A DNA stretch of 64,000 bases, taken from positions 114,021,759 to 114,085,758 of the forward strand of contig NC_073305.1 of NCBI RefSeq assembly GCF_027595985.1, written 5' to 3'. Source of the DNA: Sorex araneus (lineage: Eukaryota > Chordata > Mammalia > Eulipotyphla > Soricidae). Below are positions 1 through 12,182 of this stretch, in pieces. The notes beneath the pieces are model-generated. The model worked only from the letters and a program-made list of their open reading frames with translations, was not told where the DNA came from and searched no databases. Positions within the stretch are counted from its first letter, which is position 1. Every line of letters begins with the position of its first letter. A program made the position numbers and the translations under genes.

Positions 1-224
1 GTGTCAAAGAAAACAGATAACTCGTGGGCCTCAATAAATATTTTTTTTTTCTTATTTAGCAACTGAGGCAATCATGGTGCCAGTTCCAGGTCAAGATGTG
101 CTGAAGCAGCCAGTTTGCTATGAAGGATGAGACTAGAATGAGCAGGGACCCCAAAGTGGTAGCTATTTTCAGGGGAAAATGAAAGGCTGATATATGAATC
201 ATTAAACACCCACTTTCTTCCAAG

Positions 225-332
225 GCCAACAAGCATGAAAAACAAGCAGTGGAAAGAGCACTAAAGGAAGCCAATGAGAAACACAGAATTAGCATGCAGC
301 TCATGGAGGAGGAACACCAGAAGACCTTAAAG
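225..332 (+). CDS. C6orf163: C6orf163 internal exon (coiled-coil segment)
   Basis: This 108-nt exon encodes 36 residues, beginning ANKHEKQAVERALKEAN and ending EEEHQKTLK. It is flanked by a CTTTCTTCCAAG acceptor and a GT donor at 333. The residues are charged and heptad-like, as expected of a coiled coil, and closely match the middle of human C6orf163 as I remember it. C6orf163 is an uncharacterised protein of about 330 residues; no catalytic domain is known. Phase is 0 at both ends and the exon joins in frame to the exon at 6035. Upstream exons, including the start codon, lie outside the window. The acceptor is chosen from homology and could shift by a codon. Confidence 0.8.
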
Positions 333-640
333 GTTTTTATAGTACTTTGTTGTTTCTTAAGACTCTGGCAAGTGAATGAGAAAAATCAAATAAAATATGT
401 ACAATGATATAAATAATAGAGTGTAAACAGGTATTCAGTGAAGACTGGTGGGAGGCTCAGGAGACTTATAGAAGAGACAGGCATTCTGAGGCTGCAGGAC
501 TTGCCCCTGTCAGCCTAAATCTCTCACCACCACACTCTCCTCTCACTGCCTCTTTGTGTCCTGAAGCCCATCACACTTTACACTCCTTCCTATACCCAGG
601 TGTTTTCCAGATCAAATGCCTATGCTGATCTTCAACATCT

Positions 641-817
641 CTTTTTTTATTTTTTAAGTATTTGAGTTTTAAGCCACATTCGGTAGTGTTCAGAGCTTAC
701 TCCTGGCTTTGTGCTCAGTGATGGGGTTCAGAGAACCACATGGGGTTCCAGAGATTGAACCCAGGGCAACCACATGCAAGGTCAAGTGCTTTATCCCCCA
801 TACTATCTCTCTGACCT
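641..817 (-). repeat. SOR SINE (type A)
   Basis: Diverged minus copy, with CTTCAACAT-like flanks on both sides. Confidence 0.75.
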
Positions 818-1965
818 GCTTCAACATATCTTAGCTCGTACATTTCTGCTCAAGGGAAGCTTTTCCCAGCCAACTCGTCCTCTGACACTCTTTGTCACCA
901 ATCCACTGGAAGAACCAATGTGGGGTTGTCTATTGAACATTTACTCCCCGAGGGACTGCAGCCTGCATCTTTGGCATTTTGTCTGCTCTATCTCTAGGCC
1001 AGGACCCAGGAAGGGTTCAACTAAAGGCGGAACCCATGGAGCAGACTATTCTCTTCCTTCTCCTGAGCTCTTGATTTTCATCCTTTGTCTGTCTTTAGTA
1101 TTTATTGCAAGGCCAAGAGGGACACCTGAACTCTTGTTCATGTATTTCCCACATTACCAGAAATAGTAAAATGAGGGGAACACTTCCTAACCCATGGCAC
1201 CTCCAAGTATTGCATCTAAGTAATTAGTCTACCTTCCAGGCAGAGGCCAAGGCTGTTCTGATTCAGTTCAACACTTCAGTGACAAAATCTGGTCAAACTA
1301 AATGAATGTAGGACTTGTTGGCCATGGGAAGTGCTAAGAAAACTTAAAGGGAAAAAGTTAATAGAAGCTTGATATAACAAAGGGTTTGGGAATTGATCTG
1401 TATCTATATCTATATAGATAATTGTATATACATGTATATATTTATATATAATTGCATACATATATAGATAAATAGTGTGTGTCTCCCAGGGATGGATTTT
1501 ATATAATCAAGGAGTATTTGACTAGGAGTGATTCAACTATAGATATCACAGCCATTGTATTGCTCCTCATAGGGTGTCTATGAACAACCTACCTTAGATT
1601 ATACTCATCTGGGAAAAAAATACTCATCTGGAAGTTTAATCTGCAGAAGGCTGTGTGATTTTCATACATTAAAATTTAAAATTTACAAAATACGTAGCAG
1701 AAAACTACATTTTTCTAGAACCAAATAGCATTCATCTAATATTTAGGACCATCAAATATTATTTTTTATATGATGTTAGGAATTTGGGATGTTTCAGTTG
1801 TTTGTTGTCAGATAAAATTTCAACATCTTAGCTAAAGGACAGTATTTAGACAAGGTACTTATTTGGACACCATGCTACTGGAGAGTAAAGGAAAAAATGG
1901 AAGCTAAAGGAAAATTAGGAGGAAAAAATAGAGCAGAAAATATAATGAAGACAGGTGGATTTTAC
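818..1965. other. C6orf163 intron, no recognised feature
   Basis: Unique-looking sequence apart from an AT-rich simple stretch at about 1392-1470. No exon-like reading frame with splice sites is seen. Confidence 0.5.
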
Positions 1966-1969
1966 TTTT

Positions 1970-2160
1970 TGTTGTTGTTGTAGTTTTTTGGAGGCCATAT
2001 CTGGCTATGCTCAGGGTTCACTCCTGGCTCTGCACTCAGGAATTACTCCTGGTGATGTTTGGAAGACCATAGGGGATGCCGGGGATTGAACCTGGGTCAG
2101 GCACATGCAAGGCAAATGCCTTAGGCAAATGCCTTACCCACTCTATTTCCTCTCTAGACC
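1970..2160 (-). repeat. SOR SINE (type A)
   Basis: Minus copy. The head contains a tandem duplication of GGCAAATGCCTTA. Flanks AGGTGGATTTTA and AGGTGAATTTTA. Confidence 0.85.
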
Positions 2161-2829
2161 CAGGTGAATTTTAAATTTAAAAAATTATGTACAAAAATAT
2201 TATGTACAGTATGAATGTTTATCTGTGCTTTTATCACTATATATCTTTATCTTTGCAATTATCACTAGTCAGATGAACTTTCTAGCTGTTAAAGCAAAGA
2301 GGAAAATGCCATGAATATCCACAAGTAAAACTAAATCCAGGTACACAGGAGAGTCTCAGATATTTCTAACTGTGATACCTTGAAAGATGCTTCTGAGAGG
2401 AGAGACATATTGTGAAATAAATATTTGTTCAACATCTGAACAGTAAATATGATCAAGTTCATGAAATTGTTTTTCATAAGATCTAAAATGTGGTCTTACT
2501 CAAAATGTATACCACTAAAAGTAATTAAATAAGATGCATTTCCATTAAATAACATTACTAACAAGTCCTTCAATTATCTCTGTAGTTCTGAATATGTGTT
2601 CTGTTGGCTATGTAAAGCACTATACTTATTTTGGTCTTATTAATTCATTACTAAGAGAGGAACTTGAATTATTCTCTGAATCCTAGCTCAGAAACCAGCC
2701 GGGAAAAAGGCTATAATTCATTTTTCAATTCTGTGATTCAAATAGGACTCTTTTATAATACTTACCCATCTTTACTCAACCAGTCTCAATTGCTGAGAAA
2801 ATACTTGATAACCTAGAAATGTGTTCTAG

Positions 2830-3085
2830 GGCTGGAGTGATAGCACAGTGGTAGGGCATTTGCCTTGCAATTGCCTTGCACACGGCTGACCTGGGTTAGA
2901 TTCCTCTGCCCCTCTCAGAGAGCCTGGCAAGCTACCGAGACTATCTCGACCGCATGACAGAGCCTGGCAAGCTACCCATGGCGTATTCGATATGCCAGAA
3001 ACAGTAACAACAAGTCTCACAATGGAGACGTTACTGGTGCCCGCTCAAGCAAATAGATGAGTAATGGGATGACAGTGATACAGTG
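2830..3085 (+). repeat. SOR-related SINE, type B
   Basis: tRNA-like head shared with type A, then the body with CAAGCTACC, ATATGCCA and CAGTAACAA landmarks. The tail is GTGATACAGTGA, not poly-A. Confidence 0.9.
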
Positions 3086-3136
3086 AACCTAGAAAAGATT
3101 CAAAACATCTCCACAGAAGTTAAATAAAGACTTCTG

Positions 3137-3540
3137 ACCTCACACTCTGGGGGAAAGTCATCCCAGATAGAGAAGGGAACACCAAGTAAAATGTGATTGG
3201 AGATCCCGCGTGGGAAGGGAGATGCGTGCTGAAAGTGGACTAAAGACTGAATAGGATGACCACTCAATACCCCTATTGCAAACCACAACACCCAAAAGGA
3301 GAGAGAGATATCAAAGTGGAATGCCCCACCACAGAGGCGGGGTGGGGTGGGGGGATGGGATTGGGGGAATGGGAGAGATACTGGGTTCATTGGTGGTGGA
3401 GAATGGACACTGGTGGAGGGATGGGCTTTCAAACATTGCATGAGGGAAAAACAAGCACAAACATGTGTGAATCTGTAACTGTACTCTCACTGTGACTCAC
3501 TAATTAAAAATAAATAAATTTAAATTAAAAAAATTTTTAA
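3137..3540 (+). mobile_element. L1 3' end, 5'-truncated
   Basis: This is the L1 3' UTR with G-rich tract (GGGGTGGGGTGGGG) and an A-rich tail. The target-site duplication AAAGACTTCTG is at 3126-3136 and 3541-3551. Confidence 0.8.
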
Positions 3541-3727
3541 AAAGACTTCTGTTTACAAGATAGAATGTCAGGCTAAACTTTTCCATGCCCCGCATTATTT
3601 TTATTTTTTTACACTTATTTTTATTTTTATTTATACTTATTTGACACTGTGAAACCAACAGACATATATGGTTGGTTGACTTTACAATTCAAAATAGATT
3701 AAATATCAGAAATTAAATATTAGTGCA

Positions 3728-3864
3728 TTAGGGGGATGCACTCATGGCAGTGCTCAGAAGTCACTCCTGGAGGCCTCAGGGAACCATATGGGGTACTGGA
3801 GTTTAAACCTGGGTCAGTCACCTGTAAGGCAAGTGCCTTACCTACTGTCCAGTCTCTCTAGTCC
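3728..3864 (-). repeat. SOR SINE (type A), diverged
   Basis: CACTCCTGG, ACCATATGGGG and the head remnant are in minus order. Confidence 0.7.
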
Positions 3865-4318
3865 TTATATTTATTTATAAGAAACATTTGTTGCCCCATC
3901 AAGCTGCTTCTCACTTCCACTAAACATGGGTCCATGAAGATGAAGATTTAGCCTTCTTATGTTTGTGACCAGAGATCACAGTGGAGTTAGACATTTCCAA
4001 ACTCTGACAGAGTTTTCTTAGTTCCTCTGATTCCCTGAACCCTGGTTTAACTAGTGTCTCATCTACTTGAAAGAAGGTGCTTATGCAGACATGCAGGGGT
4101 TGGTGGGCAGGTTCCTGTGGCCAAATGCCATTGGTTATCTGTCTGACCCCCATGCTCCCTCCTAACTCAAGATGCATCTCGCACTAGAAGTATTGTCAGT
4201 ATATCTGCCATTTCCCAGAACTGACTCCCAAAGTAGAATCATACTACATATATCTAATAATCTATAAAGATAATAGGACGCTATTGAATATTTGGATAGT
4301 CAAGGGGAAAAAACTTTT

Positions 4319-4912
4319 TTTTAATTATATATTTTTTTATTAAATCTCCATGTGGAAAGTTACAGTTTCCAGGCTTATCTCGGTTATACACTGCTCTAAC
4401 ACCTGTCCCTTAACCAGTGCCCATATTCCACCACCAAAAACCCCAGCATACCTCCCACCCCCAACCCCCCACTTTCGCTTGCGTAGCTGATAAATTTCAC
4501 TTCATTTTCTCTTTACCTTGATTACATTCCATATTTCAACACAATATTCACTATTGTTCTTAGAGTTTCCCCTCAAAAAAATAGCCCTGCTGATAAAGAA
4601 GTATTTGATAGATTTCCATTGCTGAGAATGACGATATATGAAGCAGTTTCGGATTTCTGCATTTTAGTACTTTAGTAGTTAAGTCCAGTGAGATTTATGT
4701 TAGAAATTGCATCATTTCCCTTCCTGGGGCATCATGGGGCTCTGGCATAGCTCACAGTCTAGAGACATTGGTGGAAGCAGTTGCTGGTACCAAAAGTAGT
4801 CTAGCTGTCCTCTGGATCGTGGTCATCAGCAGCAGAGCGGCCGCACAAATAAACATGTGGCCACTCAAGTTGCATCTCAGCAGAGTGCGCACCACTATTG
4901 CCCCGACTCGAG
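4319..4912 (-). mobile_element. Composite short retroelement (GC-rich head, L1-like 3' end)
   Basis: Minus strand. Flanks CAAGGGGAAAAAACTTTT (4301-4318) and CAAGGGGAAGACTTTT (4913-4928) are diverged target duplications. GC-rich 5' part and G-rich 3' part as in the 5308 copy. Confidence 0.7.
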
Positions 4913-5130
4913 CAAGGGGAAGACTTTTAACTCTATTCCTGCAAGCCAACTACATTCTGTTTTGCATATTCTCTTCTAACAGTATCTATAATCACTCATA
5001 CTTATGCAGTAGAGCCTGTACATCGCCCATATAGTTAGCATCATATTCTTGAATGCTTTCTAGGGTGTACCTGCTCCTCATTTCAATCGCCAGTGCTCAC
5101 CTGTGGTCTTCCATCATGTTAATGAGCTAG

Positions 5131-5284
5131 GATTTGTTCTGGGCCATACCTGGCAGTGCTCAGGATTTACTCCTGGCTTTCTGCTCAGAGATCACTTCTA
5201 GTGGGCTTAGGGGACCATATGAGATGATGTGGGTCAGCTGTGTTCAAGGCAAGTGATCTACCCACTGTTTTATCTTTCCAGCCC
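5131..5284 (-). repeat. SOR SINE (type A), diverged
   Basis: GGCCATACCTGGCAGTGCTC to TCTTTCCAGCCC, minus order. Confidence 0.75.
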
Positions 5285-5307
5285 TTGAACTATATTTTGA
5301 ACTATAT

Positions 5308-5956
5308 ATATATATTTAATTTATTTTATTGAATCACCATGTGGAAAGTTAGAAAGTTCTCAGGCTTATGTTTCAGTTATACAATGCTCAAACACCCATC
5401 CTTTCACCAGTGCCCATATTCCACCACCAAAAAAACCCCAGTATACCTCCCACCCCCCACTTCCCCACCCCCGCCTGCATAACTGATAAATTTCACTTCA
5501 TTTTCTCTTTACCTTGATTATATTCCATATTTCAACACAAAACTCACTATTGTTGTTGGAGTTTACCCCCAAAAAATACGGCCCTACTGACAAGGAAGCA
5601 TTTGATAATTAGTTTTCCATTGATGAGAATGAAGAGATATGAAGTCGCGCCACCACGGTAGCGGCTGCGCAGTTTAGGATTTCTGTATTTTAGTAGTTAA
5701 GCCCAGGGATATTTATGTTGGAAATTGTGTAATTTCCCTTCCTGAGGCAGCATGGGGCAAAGGCTTAGTTCACAGTCTGGAGACATGGCTGCAAGCACTT
5801 GCTGGGACCAGAAGTTGTGTAGCTGCCTTCTGGGTCTTGGTCGTTCAGCAGCAAAGCGGCTGTGCAAAAGCATGGCCACCTGGGTCGAATCTTGGGCGGA
5901 GCGCGAGCCGGTATCAGCCCCGGCCCGAGACTGCCCAAGAGTCCCACTGTTTCAAG
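5308..5956 (-). mobile_element. Composite short retroelement, near full length
   Basis: Duplication ATTTTGAACTATAT is at 5294-5307 and 5957-5970. Minus strand 5'-3': CpG-rich head, middle module, G-rich tract, then the GGTGGTGGAATATGGGCACT landmark shared with L1 3' UTRs and an AATAAAAT tail. Confidence 0.75.
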
Positions 5957-5998
5957 ATTTTGAACTATATTTTAATTAACCTCATAGTGTGCATGTAA

Positions 5999-6238
<240 letters not shown>

Positions 6239-6267
6239 TAATCCAGAGAACACATTTGCAAATCAAT

Positions 6268-6507
6268 CACTGTCATCCCATTGCTCATCGATTTGTTCGA
6301 GCGGGCACCAGTAACGTCTCTCATTGAGAGACTTATTGTTACTGTTTTTGGCATAGCCAATACACACGGGTAGCTTACCAGGCTCTGCCGCGTGGGCTCG
6401 ATACTCTCGGTAGCTTGCTGGGCTCTCCGAGAGGAGCGGAGGAATCGAACTCGGGTTGGCCTCATGAAAGGCGAACGTCTAACCACTGTGCTATCACTCC
6501 AGCCCTC
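6268..6507 (-). repeat. Type B SINE next to a C6orf163 splice donor
   Basis: Near-consensus. Duplication CAAATCAAT at 6259-6267 and 6508-6516. Confidence 0.95.
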
Positions 6508-7050
6508 CAAATCAATATTTTTATCAAAGTCAACCTGGATGAAGGATTGAGTGAAAAACGTAGGTGTATATTCTCCATTTCTGTGCTTGTATGTTTTTAT
6601 TATAGAATATATAAAACATATAGAATAACATAGAAATATAGAAGGTGTGTCTACAATTTCAAAGAACAGCAGTAACATAAATTCTCAAAGGACCCAATAA
6701 CTTTTGGAAAGAACTGAAAGTTGCTTATACTTCTGAGGTTTCCATGTTCTTCCTCATCACATTTTCTTTCTTCTTTCCACTCTCAAGAGCTACGATCCTA
6801 AATATTGTGTTTTTTCATCCTCTATCTCCAGCTTTAAGAGATTGAGAATTAAGAAATATGCTTTCCATAAATACATGAGTTAATCTTCACATTATCTAGC
6901 ATGTATCATATACTATTATGAATGTGTTACTTTTTCTTTTCCTATTATGTAACTCATGATAAAAACCTGGTTGGCATTATGAAAATCTATCTAAACTTGC
7001 TAAGCTTTAACTCAGGGTTTCCCTACTTCATCCTTAGATCGAGACATAAT

Positions 7051-7235
7051 ATTTTATTTTATTTTATTTTTAAATTTTGGGGGTCATACTTAATGGTGCT
7101 CAGGGCTCACTCCTGGCTCTGTGCTTAGGCATCACTCCTCCTGGGGATCAGGAGAGCATATGCTTTGTTGGGGATCTAACAAAGGCCAGCTGCATGCAAG
7201 GGAAGTGCCCTATCCACTGTACTATCTGACCCCCA
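7051..7235 (-). repeat. SOR SINE (type A), diverged
   Basis: Minus copy with T-rich left end and GCATGCAAGGGAAGTGCC head. Confidence 0.75.
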
Positions 7236-7449
7236 CAATTCTTTAAAATTATGTGGCCTACAACTTTCCAGGTCTTTATGATATATTTAGAGCAATGTAT
7301 ATGTGTGTAATCAAAATACATTTTTACATGAATTAGATGACACATATATAAAAGATACTGAATGATTTTTTCCACTAATTAATACTTAATTTTGTAAAAT
7401 ATTTTGACAAACTCTGGTAACTGTTGCCCAGACCCAGCTCTGATTTTTG

Positions 7450-9830
7450 CCTGATCCAGCACCTGTTCATGATAAAAACTCTCAACAAATTGGGAGTTGA
7501 AGGGACTTTTCTCAATATAGTCAAGCCCATCTACCACAAGCCAACAGCAAGCATTATCTTCAATGAGGGGAGAACTAATAGCCTTCCCTCTAAGATGTGG
7601 CACAAGACCAGGTTGTTTCCTGATGCCCACCAGGAGTGATCCTTGAGCACTTCTATTCAATATAGTATGGGAAGTACTTGACATAGTAATTAGGCAATAA
7701 AAAGATATAAAAAGTACCCAGATAGGAAAGGAAGAAGTCAAGCTCTCACTGTTTGTAGATGACATGATACTATACTTAGTATCTAGGGAATTATAGGAAT
7801 TATAAAGAATATAAGAATATAGAGAATATAGGAATATAGGAATTATAGAGAATATCTAGATATATAGATATTCCCTAGATATAGGGTATCTAGGGAATTA
7901 TAGGAATTATAGAGAATCCTAGAGACTCTACAAAAAGGCTCCTAGAAACAATAGATTTGTGTAATAGAATGACAGGTCACAATATCAATACCCAGAAGTC
8001 TATGGCTTTTCTATATACAAATAATGAAAGAGAAGAGAGAGATATTAGAAAAACAATATCATTCACAATCATGCTTCAGAAAATCAAGTACCTCAGAATC
8101 AGTTTAACTTGAGAGGTGAAAGATATATACAAAGTAAACTATAAAATGCTATTCCAAGAAATAAAAGAGAACAAGAGAAAATGGAAACACATTCCCTGTT
8201 GATGGATTAGGAGGATTAACATTGTCAAAATGTCAATACTCCCCAAAGCGTTATACAGATTCAATCCAGTCTCTATAAGGATACCCATGACATTTATTTA
8301 TTTTTTAATAAATAGATCAAACACTCCTAAAATGCATATAGAACAACACCCCCCACAAATAGCTAAAGCAATCCTTGGGAAAAGGAAGATGGGAGGTATC
8401 ACCTTCCCCAATTTCAAACTGTACTACAAAGCAGTAGTAATCAAAACAACCTGGTATTGGAATAAAGACAGACCCACAGATCAATGGAAGAGAGTCGAAT
8501 ATCCTGAAAACAACTCTAGTATATATGGTCCCTAATCTTTAATAAATGAGCAAGAAATATGAAGTAGAGCAAGGAAAACCTCTTCAACAAGTGGTTCTGG
8601 GAAAACTGAGCAGCTACATGCCAAAAAAAAAAAAATAAAGAACCTAGACCTTTTTCTAACACCAGGCACAAAAGTCAGATAAAAATGGATTGAAGACCTC
8701 AATATCAGACCTGAATCCATAAGGTTCATGGAGGAAAATGTGGGCAGGACCCTCCATGGCACTGATGCTAAAGGCATCTTCAAAGATGAAATACCACTGA
8801 CCAAGTAAGTGGAAGCAAAGATAAACAAATGGGACTACATTTAAACTCAGAAGCTTCTGCACCTCAAAAGAAACCGACCAAGAGCATGCAGTGCTGGTAA
8901 GGATGTGGAGAGACAAGGACTCTCCTTCACTGTTGATGGGAATACTGACTGGTCTAACCTTTCTGAAGAACAATATGGGCATTCCTCAGAAAGCTAGGAA
9001 TTAGCTTCCAAACGACTCTGCAATACCACTTCTGGGAATATACCCCAAAAACACACTGCAGAAATGCCACCTGCTCTTCAATGTTTATAACAGCACTGTT
9101 CACAACAGCCAGAATCTGGGAACAACCCATGTGCCAAGAACAGACAACTGGTTAAAGAAACTAAGATACATCTACACAATTGAATACTATGCAGCGGTTA
9201 GGAAAAATAGAGTTATAAAATTCACTTATAAATGGATGGACATGGAGAACATCATGCTGAGTGAAATGAGTCAGAAGGAGGACAAACATAGAATGATACA
9301 CTCATTTGTAGAATATATAAAATATTTTTAAAATCTTCATAATATGAGACTAATACCCAAGAACAGTAGAAACAAGGACAAGGAGGATTAGTCTATGGTT
9401 GGAAACCTGCCTCAAGTGCTGGGGGTGGCTGGGGCTGGGGCTGGGGAGGCAATTGGGATACAGAAGGGACCATTATGACAAAGGTAGTTGGAAAAGGTCA
9501 TTCTGATAGGAACTGCGTGCTGAAAATAGGTGATAAGCTCTCAGTATTTGGGTTGCATACCATAGTGACAGAAGGGGAGAGAGGGAGGAAGGGAGGAAGG
9601 AGACAGAGGGGGACAGAGAAGAGAAAGAAAAGTGCCTGCTGTAGAGCCATAGAGGCAGGCTGGGGAGGGGGTGGGGTGGCAGGAGGGAAACTGGGGTCAT
9701 TGGTGATGGGAATGTACACTGGTAAAGGGATGGGTTTTCCATCATTGTATGACTGAAACCTGATCATGAACAGCTTTGTAACTATGTATCTCATGGTGAC
9801 TCAATTAAAAAAATTATTTTTAAATTAAAA
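7450..9830 (+). mobile_element. L1 fragment: ORF2 reverse transcriptase to 3' end
   Basis: The decayed ORF2 begins in the reverse transcriptase domain. The catalytic motif reads FVDD (FADD in active L1) near 7755, then thumb and C-terminal parts follow (ILPKALYRF near 8240, KMGGITFPNFKLYYKA near 8390). The 3' UTR has a GGGGCTGG-type G tract and a purine-rich stretch, and the A-rich tail is near 9820. Frameshifts and stops disable it. An AT-rich palindromic expansion lies at 7783-7915. Confidence 0.85.
7783..7915 (+). repeat. AT-rich palindromic expansion inside L1
   Basis: Repeated GGAATTATA and AGAATATA units are flanked by a near-duplicate of TATCTAGGGAATTATAGG. Perfect palindromes occur at 7850-7873 and about 7873-7886. 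Confidence 0.7.
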
Positions 9831-9887
9831 GAAAAAGATTTAAAGATTTAGAACACTGATATAGGAAAATTTTATTAAGCACAGAAA

Positions 9888-10065
9888 ACTTTTTTGTTTC
9901 TGATTTTTGGGTCAGACCTGGTGATGCACAGGGATTATTTCTGGCTCTGCACTCAGGAATTATTCCTGGCGGTGCTCAGGGGACCATATGGGATGCTGGG
10001 AATCGAACCTGGGTCAGCCGTGTGCAAAGCAAACGCCTTACCCACTGTGCTATCACTCCAGCCCC
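9888..10065 (-). repeat. SOR SINE (type A)
   Basis: Complete minus copy. Duplication AAGCACAGAAA at 9877-9887 and 10066-10076. Confidence 0.9.
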
Positions 10066-10500
10066 AAGCACAGAAACCTTTTGTGAATGATTATTAGATG
10101 CTAAACCAATGATCTAGATGACATTGGACTCTTTCCCTAGACGTTAAAAAAAAATGAAGAAATATACATCTCTATTTAGAAAAAGGTTTTAAGTGTTTTC
10201 TAGCCCTAGGCAAAAAATGAGGTGCCTGCTCAGGAATTTTTGTGGTTGTGGGTAAGATTCCTGATGACACTACCCTTAGCTATCCTTTTGTTCAACAACA
10301 GCACTTGTCAGGTCCTCTCTGTATTCCTCATTGAGGGGCCATATCCCTTCCTGGGAAGTGCTTCATATCTTCAGAGGAAGATTCTGAGTTTTAGAGTCTA
10401 AACCAGTCACCAAAAGTCACGTGGAGAGGATGTGAAGAGCCTAATGTGAGTCCTAGTCTGGGTGATGCCCAAGCTTCATAATTTCATAATTACTTATTTC

Positions 10501-10672
10501 TTTTTTTTTCTTTTTGGGTCACACCTGGCATTGCACAGGGGTTACTCCTGGCTCATGCACTCAGGAATCACTCCTGGTGGTGCTCGGGGGACCATATGGG
10601 ATGCTGGGAATCGAACTCGGGTTGGCCGCGTGCAAGGCAAACGCCCTACGCACTGCACCATCACTCCAGCCC
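10501..10672 (-). repeat. SOR SINE (type A), young
   Basis: Perfect 16-bp duplication CATAATTACTTATTTC at 10485-10500 and 10673-10688. Confidence 0.95.
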
Positions 10673-11000
10673 CATAATTACTTATTTCATCAGAAGCTTG
10701 TCACGTGCCTTTTGTATTTCCTCAACATGTGAAGTATGGGCGCCCCATCGGGGCAAGCCCACAGAAAGGGACATGTAAATGGTGGGAGAGTTCAAAATCC
10801 TGGAAAGATGAAGCAGTGTTTGTGGATTATCTGATGATGCTGGTTGAACAGAAGTTCGGCTTAAGTGGCAGGCCTGAGAGCGAAACAAATGGATTTTGTT
10901 TGTGAATCTGAAATGAGAGGGCATGAGAAACACAAAGTGGGGAAAGTGGGAGGAATAATAAAGTGGAGCCAAGGAAAGGTCAAGAATATAAGTATTCCAT

Positions 11001-11164
11001 GAGCTGAAGAGATAGGACAGCAGGTAGGGCACTTGCCTTGCATGTAGCTGACCCAGGCTTGCTCCTCGACTTCCCATAAGGTTCCTCACTTGGGATGATT
11101 TCTGAGTGCAGTCAGAAGTAACCCCTGGCATCACCAGATGTGACCCAAAAACCAAAAAAGAAAA
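11001..11164 (+). repeat. SOR SINE (type A), diverged
   Basis: GAGATAGGACAGCAGG head to GATGTGACCCAAAAACC tail. Confidence 0.75.
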
Positions 11165-11335
11165 TTATATATTTATTTTTATAATAATCAATGTTCTACC
11201 TAAGGTGGGTCTCTGAAAATAACCACCACTTACCAATCTGCAAGCCCCAGTTTGAGACATCACAGACCCTCCTGTCTTATCAGGAAGCCATAAGGTAGAA
11301 AATCGGCAAGTATTTTTGTTATAAACTCAATGACT

Positions 11336-11498
11336 AAGCCCAAGAGCTAGTAAAGGAGGTAAGGCGTTTCCGTGAATGCGGCCAACCGGTTTGATCCCTG
11401 GGACCTTGTATGGTCCCCTGAGTTGTAATAGGAATGAGTACAGAGCCTGGAGTAAGCCCCGGCCACAGCTGTGTGTGCAACCCCCGCACCCCCCAATC
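11336..11498 (+). repeat. SOR-like SINE, diverged
   Basis: Old plus copy, C-rich tail. Confidence 0.6.
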
Positions 11499-11524
11499 TT
11501 ACAATGGCTATATCTGGTTCAAAA

Positions 11525-11683
11525 TTGTGTTGGAGAGATAGTAGAGCTCAAGCATTAAGGTGCTTGCTATGCAAAGTGGCTGGCACCACGTACCCCCAGC
11601 ACTACCAGGATGGACCCTGAACCCAGAGCCTGGAGTAAATTCTGAGCACCATTATGTGTAACCCAATCCCCCCACCACAGTGC
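11525..11683 (+). repeat. SOR-like SINE, diverged
   Basis: Old plus copy beginning TTGGAGAGATAGTAGAG. Confidence 0.65.
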
Positions 11684-12088
11684 TCATATATCTGTAGTTT
11701 AAGTGAAAATGGATGAATAGCTTATTAATGGGCTCACCAGGCAACAGATCTGCTATAATGTTATAAATTACTTGGTGTATAAATAAATGTTGGGAACAAA
11801 TGCCTTCATAATTTAGCAATTGCCTGTCAAAATCCAGGTTTTTTTTAAATTAATGAACATAGAAATGAGGTTTAAAAGTGTGCTCTTAGCAACAAACATG
11901 AGGAAGATGAAAAACTCATTTAATAAGAGAGAAGAAAGAGCCACTGATATTTATCTTTAATCTTGTGTCACTTTAGCAGCTGCCTAGAAACAGTGAGAAG
12001 AATGCTAAGAAGGTCCTCAGGGAACACAGCACACAGCAATTGCTAGTGTGGATTTTCCGTGTTTTATTTTTCTTCAAGCACCTAGTGC

Positions 12089-12138
12089 AGATTATATATA
12101 ATATATATATTATATGTTATATATATTATATATAATCT
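12089..12138. repeat. Perfect AT-rich inverted repeat
   Basis: 19-bp arms (12089-12107, 12120-12138) with a 12-nt loop. Confidence 0.8.
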
Positions 12139-12182
12139 AACATAAAATCTGTGATACACACACATACATATATATGTATATA

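Noticed and set aside
60..150. Possible extra C6orf163 exon after a TTTTCTTATTTAG acceptor-like site
   Set aside because: The sequence has no open frame agreeing with the protein and no convincing donor; faint likeness to the expected residues is not enough.
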